Source: Caballeronia sp. M1242
GTDB lineage: Bacteria; Pseudomonadota; Gammaproteobacteria; Burkholderiales; Burkholderiaceae
Direction of reading: 5' to 3'
Assembly (NCBI RefSeq): GCF_017220215.1
Contig: NZ_CP071129.1
Span: 1,984,001-2,048,000, forward strand
Length of the DNA stretch: 64,000 nt
Of the stretch, positions 15,277-24,969 are shown in pieces (positions within the stretch are counted from its first letter, which is position 1; every line of letters begins with the position of its first letter). The notes beneath the pieces were generated by a model. That model was given only the letters and a program-made list of their open reading frames with translations, was not told the origin of the DNA and made no database searches. The translations under genes were made by a program, and so were the position numbers.

Positions 15277-17400
15277 CTACTCCCACATTCCCTTCAGCCG
15301 CGCGGCGATATCGATCTTCGCTTTCGCCGCCGCGGCCAGGCCCGCCGCCGTCGGCGCGGCCGCGACCGGCACCGGCGGCCATGCGCCGGCCTCGAAGTGC
15401 TGCATCAGATGCGGCGGAATGAAGCGCGTGCGCTGCGCCCACACGTGGCGATCGCCGAGATTCGTCTGGTTGTGCACGTAGAAACGCTGCGGCGTGACGA
15501 TGTGCAGATCTTCTTTCGCCCGCGTCATCGCGACATACAGCAGGCGGCGCTCTTCGTCGATTTCCTCGTCGCTGCCCGTGCCCATATCGGACGGAATGCA
15601 GCCGTCCACGCCGTTCAGCACGAACACGTTGCGCCACTCCTGCCCCTTCGCCGAGTGGATGGTCGAGAGAATCAGATAGTCCTCGTCGATGAGCGGCACG
15701 CCGGACTCGTCGCTCGTCGCGTCGGGCGGATCGAGCGTGAGTTCGGTGAGGAAACGCTCGCGCGTCGGGTACGTGGACGCGATGCTTTCCATCTGCAATA
15801 CGTCGCCGATGCGGATAGCCGCGTCTTCGTGATTGCGTTCGAGGTGCGGCTCGTACCAGCGGCGGATCATCTCGAATTCGGCGGGCCACGGCGATTCGCG
15901 GCCGCACAGCTTGCCCATGAGCGCGACGAAGCGCGGCCAGTCTTCGCTCGCCCGCGCGGGCGCTCCGAACGCGGCGATCGCGGTCGGCGCGCGCTCGGCC
16001 TGCGCGACGCTATCGAGTAAGCGCCCCGCAATCGCCGGCCCGATGCCCGGCAGCAGTTGCGCGACGCGAAAGCCCGCGACGCGATCGCGCGGATTCTCGG
16101 CCCAGCGCAGCACCGCGAGCACGTCTTTCACGTGCACGGAGTCCAGAAACTTGAGGCCGCCGAACTTCACGAACGGAATGTTGCGCCGCGTGAGCTCGAT
16201 TTCGAGCGTCGCGCTGTGATGCGCCGCGCGAAAGAGCACCGCCTGCGACTTGAGCTTCATGCCGGCCTCGCGCGCCTCCAGCACCTTTTCGACGACATAA
16301 CGCGCCTGATCCGCCTCGTCGGCGACCGAAACGACGCGCGGCCTTTGCGCCGATGCCTTGTCGGTCCACAGATCCTTCGTGTACCGCTCAGTGGCAAGCC
16401 CGATCACCGCGTTCGACGCTTCGAGAATCGGCTGCGTCGAGCGATAGTTGCGGTCGAGCGTGACGGTCGCGGCGGGCGGGTCGAAGTGCTGCGGGAAGTC
16501 GAGGATATTGCGCACCGTCGCGCCGCGAAACGAATAGATGGACTGCGCGTCGTCGCCCACGACGGTGAGGCCGCGTCCGTCCGGTTTCATCGCGAGCAGG
16601 ATGGTGGCTTGCAGGCGGTTGGTGTCCTGATATTCGTCGACGAGCACGTGATCGAAGCGGCTCGACAAGTCCGCCGCGATGCTCGGCTCGGCGGCGAGGT
16701 GCGACCAGTAGAGCAGCAGGTCGTCGTAGTCGAGGACGCTTTGCGCCTGCTTCGCGCTCACGTACGCGGCGAAGAGGCGCTTCAGGTCCGCTTCCCACTC
16801 GCGGCACCACGGATACGCCTGGTCCAGCACGGTGGCGAGCGACGCGCCCGTGTTGACGACGCGCGAGTAGATGGCGAAGCACGTCGATTTGGCGGGAAAC
16901 CGCTTCTCTTTCGACGAGAGCCCGAGCTCGTGGCGCACGAGGTTCATCAGGTCGGCGGAGTCTTCACGGTCGTTGATGGTGAACGACGGCGCGAGGCCGA
17001 CGAGATCGGCGTAATCGCGAAGCAGCCGCGCGCCGATGCCGTGAAACGTGCCGGACCACGTGAGCCCCTGCGCGATGGCGCTCTTGCTGCCGAGCGCGTT
17101 CGTCGCGATGCGCGTCACCCGCCGCGTCATTTCGAGCGCCGCGCGGCGCGAAAAGGTCAGCAGCAGAATCCGATGCGGATCCGCGCCCTTCACCAGCAAA
17201 TGCGCGACGCGATGCGCGAGCGTGTTGGTCTTGCCCGAGCCCGCGCCCGCGATGACGAGCAACGGACCGCCGCAGCGCCCCGGCGCGTCGACACCGAATT
17301 CGACCGCCCGGCGCTGCGCATCGTTGAGCTTGGCAAGATAAGCGGCGACGTTCTCAGAGGAGGCGTCGGCGGTGGCGGTGTCGTCCGGAAGGGTCAGCAC
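15277..17400 (-). CDS. UvrD/Rep-like superfamily 1 DNA helicase
   Basis: About 707 residues with all SF1A motifs: Q-motif LNDAQRRAVEF, Walker A AGAGSGKTNTL, Ia LLLTFSRRAALEM, II VLVDEYQDTNRLQ, III GDDAQSIYSFRGA, IV LDRNYRS, V LSTIHSAKGQEW and VI RRLLYVAMTRAKEDL. It is a 3'-5' DNA translocase or helicase with likely roles in repair or fork rescue. It is shorter than classical UvrD or Rep and its C-terminus is different. I chose GTG 17400 because the conserved part begins there and a LexA-like box lies 35 bp upstream; TTG 17463 would run translation through the box. Confidence 0.9.
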   Translation of the reverse strand: MLTLPDDTATADASSENVAAYLAKLNDAQRRAVEFGVDAPGRCGGPLLVIAGAGSGKTNTLAHRVAHLLVKGADPHRILLLTFSRRAALEMTRRVTRIATNALGSKSAIAQGLTWSGTFHGIGARLLRDYADLVGLAPSFTINDREDSADLMNLVRHELGLSSKEKRFPAKSTCFAIYSRVVNTGASLATVLDQAYPWCREWEADLKRLFAAYVSAKQAQSVLDYDDLLLYWSHLAAEPSIAADLSSRFDHVLVDEYQDTNRLQATILLAMKPDGRGLTVVGDDAQSIYSFRGATVRNILDFPQHFDPPAATVTLDRNYRSTQPILEASNAVIGLATERYTKDLWTDKASAQRPRVVSVADEADQARYVVEKVLEAREAGMKLKSQAVLFRAAHHSATLEIELTRRNIPFVKFGGLKFLDSVHVKDVLAVLRWAENPRDRVAGFRVAQLLPGIGPAIAGRLLDSVAQAERAPTAIAAFGAPARASEDWPRFVALMGKLCGRESPWPAEFEMIRRWYEPHLERNHEDAAIRIGDVLQMESIASTYPTRERFLTELTLDPPDATSDESGVPLIDEDYLILSTIHSAKGQEWRNVFVLNGVDGCIPSDMGTGSDEEIDEERRLLYVAMTRAKEDLHIVTPQRFYVHNQTNLGDRHVWAQRTRFIPPHLMQHFEAGAWPPVPVAAAPTAAGLAAAAKAKIDIAARLKGMWE

Positions 17401-17434
17401 AGAGAAATGCGGGCGTCGAAAGAAGTGACGCACA

Positions 17435-17450
17435 CTGTATATCCATACAA
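17435..17450. promoter_or_regulatory. LexA-like SOS box upstream of the UvrD-like helicase
   Basis: CTGT-ATATCCAT-ACAA matches the CTGT-N8-ACAG consensus used by LexA of Gamma- and Betaproteobacteria with one mismatch in the last base. The inner spacer is AT-rich as in strong boxes. It lies 35 bp before the chosen helicase start, where it would cover a promoter. Confidence 0.65.
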
Positions 17451-17517
17451 CCCGCGCACGCAAGTCTTTGCCGCGGCACGTGTTTCCTTCGACGGGCCGC
17501 GGCTCTACAAGACGCGC

Positions 17518-17778
17518 TTAATCGGCCTTCTTGGCATCCTTCAGATTGGCTTTTGCGGCGGCTTCATTCGCCTCCGATTGCGCTTCGGTCTTCTTCTTGT
17601 CCGCCTTCGCCTGCGCGACGGCGGATTCCTTGTCCGCTTCGGCCTGCTTCTTCGCGGCCTTCTTGTCGGCGTGGGTCGGCGCGTCGCTCGTCGATTGCGC
17701 GAAAGCCGGTGCCGCGCTCACGCTCGTCAGTGCGCCCGCGATGAGCGCAGCCAGCAATGTATGGGTGCGTCGATTCAT
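17518..17778 (-). CDS. Small exported Lys/Ala-rich protein
   Basis: 86 residues. A signal peptide (MNRRTHTLLAALIAGALTSV, cleavage near AFA-QS) is followed by a charged mature region rich in Ala, Lys, Asp, Glu and Gln (DKKAAKKQAEADKESAVAQA), probably a single helix. A likely periplasmic protein of unknown function. A purine-rich GGAGG-type site precedes the ATG. It resembles its neighbour at 17864-18265 in plan. Confidence 0.75.
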   Translation of the reverse strand: MNRRTHTLLAALIAGALTSVSAAPAFAQSTSDAPTHADKKAAKKQAEADKESAVAQAKADKKKTEAQSEANEAAAKANLKDAKKAD

Positions 17779-17863
17779 GGCGTCCTCCGTGTGGTCGTTA
17801 GTGTGGTCGTTGTGTTCCCGCCGCGAAGCGAGAGTCAGCCAGGCTTCGCGGCGTCCTGCGCGA

Positions 17864-18265
17864 TCAGTGCTGCTCGCCTTCATCCTTCGGCGTGCGGTCG
17901 GTCGCGGCGTTCAGGTCGTCCTTCGCGGCGGCCTTGTCGGCCTTGCGATTGATCTTCGCGTTGCGGACTTCCTCCTTGTACTGCTGCTTGGCCTGCTTGT
18001 CGGCAGCCTTCATCTCCGCCTTCGACGCCTTCTTGGACGCGCGATATTCCGCGTTGGCCTGCGCGTCGGCGTTGCGCTTCTGCACGAGCGGATCGGTCGG
18101 TGCCGGGGCGACCACGTTTTGCGGCGGCGGCGACACTTGCTGCTGAGCCTGCATCGGCGCCTGACCGGGAGCGGAGTCGGCCGGCTGGGCGGTTTGCGCC
18201 TGCGCGCCGGTGGCAGCCATCGCGGCGAAAGCGGCGCCGATCATCAGAATTCGAGCCTTAGTCAT
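17864..18265 (-). CDS. Exported Lys/Ala/Gln-rich protein
   Basis: 133 residues. A signal peptide (MTKARILMIGAAFAAMAATG, cleavage near AQA-QT) is followed by a Pro/Gln/Ala linker and a charged helical region (KKASKAEMKAADKQAKQQYK). ATG 18265 has AGAGGAC upstream and was preferred to an in-frame start at 18295. I do not recognise a named family. It and the 86-residue protein downstream look like a pair of periplasmic proteins, 85 bp apart on the same strand. Confidence 0.75.
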   Translation of the reverse strand: MTKARILMIGAAFAAMAATGAQAQTAQPADSAPGQAPMQAQQQVSPPPQNVVAPAPTDPLVQKRNADAQANAEYRASKKASKAEMKAADKQAKQQYKEEVRNAKINRKADKAAAKDDLNAATDRTPKDEGEQH

Positions 18266-18552
18266 GAGCTTGTCCTCTCTGGGTGTGTCCGCCAAACGCG
18301 TTCGACAACTCGGAACGCGATGACGCGACTTGTCGTTTAGAAGATGACCGAAGCTGCATCGATCAAACCTACAGACCGGCCGGACGACGCGCGAGTTTCC
18401 CGAAACGAGTCATTGTTACCGGCGGTTTCACTTCGCTACATCTGCTTAATCCGGCGAAACGAACGGTCGATCGTGTACGAGCACGCGCTATGCCCGGAAG
18501 ATGCTCCGCGCTGGTTTATCATCCAAGTCTTCTTGCATTCCGAACGCCCGCC

Positions 18553-18774
18553 ATGCCGCAGCTTCAATTCACCCTCACGGGCGACTACGTCGAACTTCAC
18601 AACCTGCTCAAGCTGATGGGACTCGCCGACAGCGGCGGCTCCGCGAAGGCGCGCGTCGCGATGGGCGACGTCACCGTCGACGGCAAAGTGGAACTGCGCA
18701 AGACGTGCAAGATCCGCGCGGGTCAGGTCGTGATGCTCGACGGCCAAAAGATTCGAGTGCGCGCGCCCGACTGA
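18553..18774 (+). CDS. S4-domain RNA-binding protein, YbcJ-like
   Basis: 73 residues forming one small S4 fold. The typical motif is seen as LHNLLKLMGLADSGGSAKAR followed by GDVTVDGKVELRKTCKIR and GQVVMLDGQKIRV. Such stand-alone S4 proteins bind RNA, often ribosomal; the target is unknown. It starts at ATG 18553, and the open frame upstream is not coding in character. Confidence 0.87.
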   Translation: MPQLQFTLTGDYVELHNLLKLMGLADSGGSAKARVAMGDVTVDGKVELRKTCKIRAGQVVMLDGQKIRVRAPD

Positions 18775-18935
18775 TACCGCTTGCGCGCATGCGCCTGCCG
18801 CTTGCGAAAAGACGACCATAGCGGGGCGCGTCATCGACATGCCGCGCGCGAGGCCATAAGCTAGGCGTCTTTCGTTCAGGTTTCAGCGCGCGACACGGAC
18901 GCGTCCACACGCCCTTCCGCTCCTTTCTCTCGATC

Positions 18936-20375
18936 ATGCAATCGCACACCAGCCGCGCGACCCGCGCGCATTCGGGACACGTCAGCCTGTCTCGCCATGC
19001 CGTCGATACCGCGCGCCTCGCCGCGCCGCTCGCCATCGCGCAACTGTCGCAAATGGCGATGGGCGTGACGGACACGATTCTGCTCGGCTCGCTCGGTCCC
19101 GACGCGCTCGCCGCGGGCGGTCTGGGCGCGAACATGTTCTTCGTCGTGGTGACCCTGCTGCAAGGCGTACTGACGTCGGTGAGCGTGGCTGTCGCCCATG
19201 CGCGCGGCGCGGATGCGGAACACCGCGTGCCCGGCATCTACTGGACGGGGCTCGTGTTGTCCGTGCTGCTTGCCGTGCCGGCGTTCGTGCTGCTGTCGTA
19301 TGCGGAGCCGCTTCTGCTCGCGTTCCACGAGCCCGCGACGCTCGCGCACAACGTCGGCGAATACTGCGCGGTGCTGCGCTGGGGCACGCCGGGCAGCCTG
19401 ATCGGCATCGGCATGATGCGCGCGTTTCTGCCGGCCATCGGCGCGGCAAAGCGCCTGCTGTGGGTGTCCATCGGCGGCGTGTTCGTCAACGGCTTTCTGA
19501 ACTACGGGCTGATCCACGGCGCGTACGGCCTGCCGCGCGAAGGCTTTCTCGGCTCGGCGGCGGCCACCGCCATCACCGTCTGGCTGACGGCCTTCGCGCT
19601 CGTCGCGCTGCTGCATCTGCGCCCGCGCTACCGCCATTTCGTCGCCGCCGCGCGGCCGCATCTGCCGCTCATGGGCGAACTCTTCGGCATCGGCTGGCCG
19701 GTCGCGATCACGTACGGCGTCGAATCGACGCTCTTTCTCGCGACCGGCATGATGGTCGGCCTGCTCGGCGAAGCGCCGCTCGCCGCGCACCAGATCGCAC
19801 TCAACGTGGCGTCGGCGGCATTCATGGTGCCGCTCGCGATCGGACAGGCGGCGAACGTGCGCGTCGGCTACTGGGCCGGCGCGGGCGTGCCCGTCGCGGC
19901 GCGTCACGCGGGCTTCGTCGCGCTGGCGCTCGGCGTCGGTTTCATGATGTGCTCCGGGCTCGTGCTCATTACCGCGCCGCGCGCGATCGTCGGCCTGTAT
20001 CTGCATCTCGACGATCCCGCCAATGCGCGAACCGTCGCGCTCGCTGCATCGCTATTGAGCGTCGCGGCCGTGTTTCAGATCGTCGACGGCATGCAGACCG
20101 TCGGCTCGGGCTGCCTGCGCGGCCTGAAAGACACGCGCGTGCCGATGCTCGCCGCCGCGTTCGGCTATTGGGGCGTCGGGTTTCCGACGGGCTATGTGCT
20201 CGCGTTTCACTTCGAGCTGGGCGCCAAAGGCTTGTGGTGGGGACTCGCGGCTGGGCTGGCGAGCGTCGCCGTGCTGATGACGCTGCGCTTTCATCGCATC
20301 AGCAAGCGGCTGGTGGAAACGGGCGTCGCGCGCGCCGGCGATCGCGTCGATGCTGCTTCCAAAAGCGTCGCCTGA
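18936..20375 (+). CDS. MATE family multidrug/sodium efflux transporter (NorM-like)
   Basis: 479 residues with twelve hydrophobic segments. Family motifs are seen at LAAPLAIAQLSQMAMGVTDT and LGPDALAAGGLGANMF in the first half and at the internal repeat GIGWPVAITYGVESTLFLAT and LGEAPLAAHQIALN. MATE pumps expel cationic drugs in exchange for Na+ or H+ at the inner membrane. The substrate cannot be told. It is followed by a strong intrinsic terminator about 115 bp after the stop. Confidence 0.92.
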   Translation: MQSHTSRATRAHSGHVSLSRHAVDTARLAAPLAIAQLSQMAMGVTDTILLGSLGPDALAAGGLGANMFFVVVTLLQGVLTSVSVAVAHARGADAEHRVPGIYWTGLVLSVLLAVPAFVLLSYAEPLLLAFHEPATLAHNVGEYCAVLRWGTPGSLIGIGMMRAFLPAIGAAKRLLWVSIGGVFVNGFLNYGLIHGAYGLPREGFLGSAAATAITVWLTAFALVALLHLRPRYRHFVAAARPHLPLMGELFGIGWPVAITYGVESTLFLATGMMVGLLGEAPLAAHQIALNVASAAFMVPLAIGQAANVRVGYWAGAGVPVAARHAGFVALALGVGFMMCSGLVLITAPRAIVGLYLHLDDPANARTVALAASLLSVAAVFQIVDGMQTVGSGCLRGLKDTRVPMLAAAFGYWGVGFPTGYVLAFHFELGAKGLWWGLAAGLASVAVLMTLRFHRISKRLVETGVARAGDRVDAASKSVA

Positions 20376-20694
20376 TGAGTTCGACGCGCCATGCATATGC
20401 AAAGCAAGAATGCTTGGTTGGTGCTCGTGGCGCGCGTTGCTAGGATGAACCCGTCTCCTCCTTGAGACTTATCCAGTAACAGGGGTTATAGCCCGCTCTG
20501 CCGAGCGGGCTTTTTTTCGCCTGCCGATTTCCGCGCATCGTGCGTTTGCTCGCCTGGCCCGCACGCCAGTTCCCCTAGAATGATTTCGAGATGCCGCATC
20601 GGCGAGAACGCTTCTTGCTGTGTGGCGAAGCTGCTTGCCTTAAGCGGTCGCACGGAAGCAGCCGAATCGAGATAAACAAAAAAGAGGAAGCGAA
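20376..20694. other. Intergenic region between the MATE and phospholipase D genes
   Basis: 319 bp. It holds one intrinsic terminator (20490-20517) and the leader of the phospholipase D gene, which ends in AAAGAGGAAG before a GTG start. I see no further gene in it. Confidence 0.7.
20490..20517 (+). terminator. Intrinsic terminator after the MATE gene
   Basis: A 9-bp stem AGCCCGCTC / GAGCGGGCT with loop TGCC, followed by a T-run of seven including the last stem base. Confidence 0.9.
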
Positions 20695-22383
20695 GTGTCG
20701 GAAATCCGGGGAATTCGCCAAGCCGAAAGCGAAGTCGCGCGCGCTCCAATCGCGACGAATACAACTAAATGGACGAGCCGCACGCGCCGCATGGCGGCCA
20801 TGGCGGTCATCACCGCGCTGTGCGCCGGATGCGCGACGCGCCCGCCCGCCACCGCGTTCGATCGTCCGGTGACGCACGCGCTGTCCGCGACCGAGCCGAC
20901 GTCGCTCCAAACAGCGCTCGCGCCGCTCGAAAAGCAGCATCCGGACGAATCCGCCGTGCGCCTGCTGCCGACCGGCTCCGATGCGCTTCAGGCGCGCGTC
21001 GCGCTCGCTCGCGCCGCGACGAAGACGCTCGACATGCAGTACTACATCGCCGAAGAGGACAACACGGGCAAGCTGCTGCTCGGCGCGGCGCTCTACGCGG
21101 CGGATCGCGGCGTGCGCGTGCGCATGCTGGTCGACGACCTGAACTTCAAGGACATCGACCGCATCATGGCGGCGCTGAACTCGCACGAGAACATCGAGAT
21201 TCGCGTGTTCAACCCGTACGGCAGCGCGCAACGCAGCTTCGCCGAGCGCACGCAGAACTTCTTCACGAATCTGAACCACTTCACGCGCCGCATGCACAAC
21301 AAGGCGATGATCGCGGATAACCAGATCGCGATCGTCGGCGGACGCAATCTCGGCGACGAATACTTCAACGCCAGCCCGACGCTGCAATTCCGCGACCTCG
21401 ACATGTTCACGGCCGGCCCTGTCGTGCACAAAGTCTCCGCGAGCTTCGACGATTACTGGAACAGCACGCTCTCCTACCCGCTGCGCGTGCTGAACAAGCA
21501 GAAGTTTGATCCGTCCGAGCTCGACAAGACGCGCGAGGATCTGCGCAACCACTGGCGCGAGCAAGCGGACCCGCTGAACGCCAAGCCGCTCAACGCGACG
21601 CCGCTCGCCCAGCAGATATCGCGCGGCGAGATGAGCCTCGTCTGGGCGCCGACCGAGTTCGAAGCGGATTCGCCCGCGAAAATCGAGCATCCGAGCGACG
21701 ACTACAAAAGCCCGCCGATGACGCGGCTCGCCGAATTGATGAAGAACGCGCAGAACGAGTTCCTCATTCTGTCGCCGTACTTCGTGCCGCACGACGTGGG
21801 CGTGAAGGCGCTCGCCGACCTGACGCGCCGCCACGTGCGCGTCGCGGTGCTGACCAACTCGCTCGCCGCCACGGATGCCGTCGCGGTTCAGGCGGGCTAT
21901 GCGCCGTACCGCATGCCGCTTCTGCAAAACGGCGTCGAACTTTACGAATTCAAACCGCTCCAGCCCGAAGGCGAGAGCCGCCCGCCGCCCGGCCTCTTCG
22001 GCTCGTCGTCGCGCGCGAGTCTGCACGCCAAGGCGTATGTGATCGATCGGAGTATCCTCGTGATCGGATCGATGAATCTCGATCCCCGCTCGGCGCGGCT
22101 CAACACCGAACTGGCGCTCGTGATTCACAGCAAGCCCGTCGCGGAGCAGGTCGCGGCGCTGTTCGACCGGGGCATCTCGCCGAAAGCGAGCTGGCGCGTG
22201 GAACTGGCGAGCGCGGCGGTGATGGCGGAGCTGCGCCGCACCGGCTCGCCGCAGTCCGGTCTCGTGTGGACCAGCCAGGAAGACATCGGCACGGTGACCT
22301 ATAACTTCGATCCCGACGCCGGCTTTTACCGTAACGCGATGACGGGCGTCTTCAAGCTGCTGCCCGTCGACGAACAGCTTTGA
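20695..22383 (+). CDS. Phospholipase D-family lipoprotein (cardiolipin synthase-like)
   Basis: 562 residues with two HKD motifs: [18 protein letters not shown] in the first half and [18 protein letters not shown] in the second. It therefore belongs to the PLD/cardiolipin synthase superfamily. The N-terminus has a basic region, a hydrophobic stretch and a Cys in ALCAGC that fits a lipoprotein signal, which suggests anchoring at the periplasmic face. This resembles ClsC/YmdC-type enzymes, but no YmdB partner is nearby. The start is GTG 20695 with GAGGA upstream. It is followed by fumC with a 23-bp gap, which is not a usual functional link. Confidence 0.88.
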   Translation: MSEIRGIRQAESEVARAPIATNTTKWTSRTRRMAAMAVITALCAGCATRPPATAFDRPVTHALSATEPTSLQTALAPLEKQHPDESAVRLLPTGSDALQARVALARAATKTLDMQYYIAEEDNTGKLLLGAALYAADRGVRVRMLVDDLNFKDIDRIMAALNSHENIEIRVFNPYGSAQRSFAERTQNFFTNLNHFTRRMHNKAMIADNQIAIVGGRNLGDEYFNASPTLQFRDLDMFTAGPVVHKVSASFDDYWNSTLSYPLRVLNKQKFDPSELDKTREDLRNHWREQADPLNAKPLNATPLAQQISRGEMSLVWAPTEFEADSPAKIEHPSDDYKSPPMTRLAELMKNAQNEFLILSPYFVPHDVGVKALADLTRRHVRVAVLTNSLAATDAVAVQAGYAPYRMPLLQNGVELYEFKPLQPEGESRPPPGLFGSSSRASLHAKAYVIDRSILVIGSMNLDPRSARLNTELALVIHSKPVAEQVAALFDRGISPKASWRVELASAAVMAELRRTGSPQSGLVWTSQEDIGTVTYNFDPDAGFYRNAMTGVFKLLPVDEQL

Positions 22384-22406
22384 CCACTTCAAAGGAACAT
22401 CAGGCC

Positions 22407-23813
22407 ATGACACAGAACGCGCAGGGCGATGTACGCATGGAGAAGGACACGTTCGGCGAGATCGCCGTGCCCAACGGCAAGCTCTGGGGCGCGCAAACAC
22501 AGCGGTCGTTGCAGAACTTCAAGATATCGACGGAGAAGCAGTCGCCCGAACTCATCACCGCGCTCGCGATCATCAAGCGCGCCGCCGCCGAGGTGAATCA
22601 GGACCTGAAGGTGCTCGACGCGAAGAAGGCGCAGGCGATCATGCAGGCGGCCGACGAGATCATCGACGGCAAGCATCCGGACGAATTCCCGCTCGCCGTG
22701 TGGCAGACGGGTTCCGGCACGCAGACGAACATGAATCTGAACGAGGTCATCGCCAATCGCGCGAGCGAGCTGCTCGGCGGGCCGCGCGGCGAAGAGCGAC
22801 TCGTGCATCCGAACGATGACGTGAACCGCGGCCAGTCGTCCAACGACGTATTCCCGACCGCCATGCACGTCGCCGCCGCGTATGCGATCGTCAAGCATCT
22901 GGTGCCGTCGCTCAAGACGCTGCGCGAGACGCTCGACAAGAAGGCGCAGCAGTTTGCGGACGTCGTGAAGATCGGCCGCACGCACTTGCAGGACGCGACG
23001 CCGCTCACGCTCGGCCAGGAGTTTTCCGGCTATGTGGCGCAACTCGACCAGGGCATCCGCCACGTCGAAGCGACGCTGCCGCATCTCTATCAACTCGCGC
23101 AGGGCGGCACGGCGGTCGGCACGGGGCTGAACGCGCATCCGGAGTTCGCGGTGAAAGTGGCGCAGGCCATCGGCAAGCTCACGGGCCTGCCGTTCGAAAC
23201 CGCGCCGAACAAGTTCGAGGTGATGGCCGCCGCCGACGCGCTCGTCGCCGCGCACGGCGCGCTGAAAACCGTCGCGGCGAGCATGATGAAGATCGCCAAC
23301 GACATTCGCTGGCTCGCGAGCGGTCCGCGCTGCGGCCTGGGCGAACTATCGATTCCGGAGAACGAGCCGGGCAGTTCCATCATGCCGGGCAAGGTGAACC
23401 CGACGCAGTCCGAAGCCGTGACCATGCTCTGCTGTCAGGTGTTCGGCAACGACGTGGCGGTGAACTTCGGCGGCGCGAGCGGCAATTTCGAGCTAAACGT
23501 GTTCCGGCCGATGATCGCGCATAACGTGCTGCAGTCCATCCGCCTGCTCGCGGACGGCGCGCAGAGCTTCAACGACAACTGCGCGGTGGGCATCGAGGCG
23601 AATCAGGAGCGCATCGACAGTCTGCTCAACGAATCCCTGATGCTGGTGACGGCGCTCAATCCGCACATCGGCTATGACAAGGCCGCGCAGATCGCCAAGA
23701 AGGCGCACAAGGAAGGCACGACGCTCAAGGCCGCCGCGCTCGCGCTCGGGCACGTGACCGAGCAGCAGTTCGACGAATGGGTGAAGCCGCACGAGATGGT
23801 CGGCAGGAAGTAG
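22407..23813 (+). CDS. fumC: Class II fumarate hydratase FumC
   Basis: 468 residues, the usual length. It interconverts fumarate and malate in the TCA cycle without an iron-sulfur cluster. The family signature [16 protein letters not shown] is present, as are [13 protein letters not shown], the [19 protein letters not shown] loop and [16 protein letters not shown] with the substrate-site His. ATG 22407 has AAAGGAAC upstream and was chosen over TTG 22380, which overlaps the stop of the previous gene. The 3' end is duplicated in decayed form just downstream. Confidence 0.97.
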   Translation: MTQNAQGDVRMEKDTFGEIAVPNGKLWGAQTQRSLQNFKISTEKQSPELITALAIIKRAAAEVNQDLKVLDAKKAQAIMQAADEIIDGKHPDEFPLAVWQTGSGTQTNMNLNEVIANRASELLGGPRGEERLVHPNDDVNRGQSSNDVFPTAMHVAAAYAIVKHLVPSLKTLRETLDKKAQQFADVVKIGRTHLQDATPLTLGQEFSGYVAQLDQGIRHVEATLPHLYQLAQGGTAVGTGLNAHPEFAVKVAQAIGKLTGLPFETAPNKFEVMAAADALVAAHGALKTVAASMMKIANDIRWLASGPRCGLGELSIPENEPGSSIMPGKVNPTQSEAVTMLCCQVFGNDVAVNFGGASGNFELNVFRPMIAHNVLQSIRLLADGAQSFNDNCAVGIEANQERIDSLLNESLMLVTALNPHIGYDKAAQIAKKAHKEGTTLKAAALALGHVTEQQFDEWVKPHEMVGRK

Positions 23814-24045
23814 GCGTTCTCGGGCGTTCTCGGGCGCTCTCGGCCGGCAAGGGCGAGTCGGGCGAGCGTGCCCGCTACGGCGAGCGTTCGCACGGCGCAG
23901 TCGCGTCGGGCGCACGCGAATGGTCGGCACGAAGCAGGCGTTCGCAGGCGTTTTCAGTCAACACGCGCAAGTCGGGCGAGCGTGCCTGCTACGGCAAGCG
24001 TTCGCACGGCGCAGTGGCGTCGTGCGCACGGGACGGTCGAGCCGG
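23796..24045 (+). repeat. Two-unit decayed tandem repeat that begins in the fumC 3' end
   Basis: Unit 1 starts inside the last codons of fumC (ATGGTCGGCAGGAAG at 23796) and unit 2 restarts at 23920 (ATGGTCGGCACGAAG). The later part is better kept: 23857-23918 and 23971-24032 differ at about 5 of 62 positions (for example GTCGGGCGAGCGTGCC...). Spacing between copies differs by 10 bp between the two blocks, so an indel has occurred. It fills nearly all of the 285-bp gap before the convergent thioesterase gene. Confidence 0.78.
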
Positions 24046-24098
24046 CGCAGAAGCGCAGTCGTGAACGGAAGCGCGTCGCGCTGAACGCGAAGTCGGCA

Positions 24099-24614
24099 TC
24101 AGACCTTGCCCGCCGCCACTTCTTCCGGCTTCAGCTCGACGATTGCATCGAGCGCGTCTTTCACGTCCATCGCGTATTTCGCGAGACGTTTCTCTTCTTC
24201 CGATTCCGGCACGAACGCTGGCACGGGCGTGGGCTGCCCCTTTTCGTCGACGGCGACGAACACCATCAGGCAGTCGGTGGTCTGCTCCAGCTCGCCGACT
24301 TTTGGATCGCCCGCGTGCACCGAGACGTGAATATGCATGCTGGTGCGTCCCGTCAACACGACGCGCGCGCGCAACTCGACGAGATTGCCGACGAGAATCG
24401 GCCGCCTGAAGCGGATGTTGCCGACGCTCACCGTCACCGCGTAGCGTCCGCTCCACATCGCGGCGCAGGCGTAGGCGGTTTCGTCGATCCATTTCATGAG
24501 CGCGCCGCCATGCACCTTGCCGCCGAAATTGACGGAAATCGGCTCGGCAAGAAAGCGGAAGGTGGTTTCGGCGCGGCCTGCGCGCAGGGTGGCGGGCGGG
24601 GTCGGCGTGGTCAT
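24099..24614 (-). CDS. Acyl-CoA thioesterase, hotdog fold (YciA/ACOT-like)
   Basis: 171 residues, one hotdog domain. The motif VHGGALMKWIDETAYACAAM carries the usual catalytic Asp region, and VGNIRFRRPILVGNLVELRA and TGRTSMHIHVSVHA match the family of broad acyl-CoA hydrolases. It frees CoA from acyl-CoA in the cytosol. It converges on fumC and its repeat. Confidence 0.92.
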   Translation of the reverse strand: MTTPTPPATLRAGRAETTFRFLAEPISVNFGGKVHGGALMKWIDETAYACAAMWSGRYAVTVSVGNIRFRRPILVGNLVELRARVVLTGRTSMHIHVSVHAGDPKVGELEQTTDCLMVFVAVDEKGQPTPVPAFVPESEEEKRLAKYAMDVKDALDAIVELKPEEVAAGKV

Positions 24615-24667
24615 GGCGGCTCGCAGCGAAGAAAGAAGCCGCGATTATAGGCCGCGAAAATTGGCGG

Positions 24668-24808
24668 CTAGTTGTGAACCGTGACGCCCTGATCCATGGT
24701 GCCGTACATCGTGATGCTGCCGCCGCCCGCCGACGACGACGGCCCGCCCGCGCAACCCGCGCAAACGGTGAGAACGGCGAGCGCGGCTGCGGTGATGAGC
24801 TTGGACAT
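24668..24808 (-). CDS. 46-residue predicted outer-membrane or periplasmic lipoprotein
   Basis: The frame encodes MSKLITAAALAVLTVCAGCA followed by a Gly/Ser linker and the end YGTMDQGVTVHN, 46 residues in all. A lipobox with the acceptor Cys in CAGC is clear. A good AGGAA site lies before the ATG. The mature part is only about 28 residues. I do not know a function; small lipoproteins of this kind are common in the Burkholderiaceae. The gene lies between the thioesterase and a divergent regulator. Confidence 0.78.
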   Translation of the reverse strand: MSKLITAAALAVLTVCAGCAGGPSSSAGGGSITMYGTMDQGVTVHN

Positions 24809-24969
24809 GCGAATTCCTGGCTGCGTGGTGATACGAGGGAGATACGAGCGACCATTCTAGCGCCGCGAGCGCCGCATCGACATTTCACGCGGATGTGAAA
24901 CGTCGGGTGCGCGGGCGCGCTAGAGTGGTGGCATTGACCGTTGTCTAGCCTTCTTTGCGTGCCCTTGCC

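Noticed and set aside
20575..22500. 641-residue minus-strand frame opposite the phospholipase D gene
   Set aside because: Arg/Glu/His-rich shadow without any domain; the plus strand has two HKD motifs.
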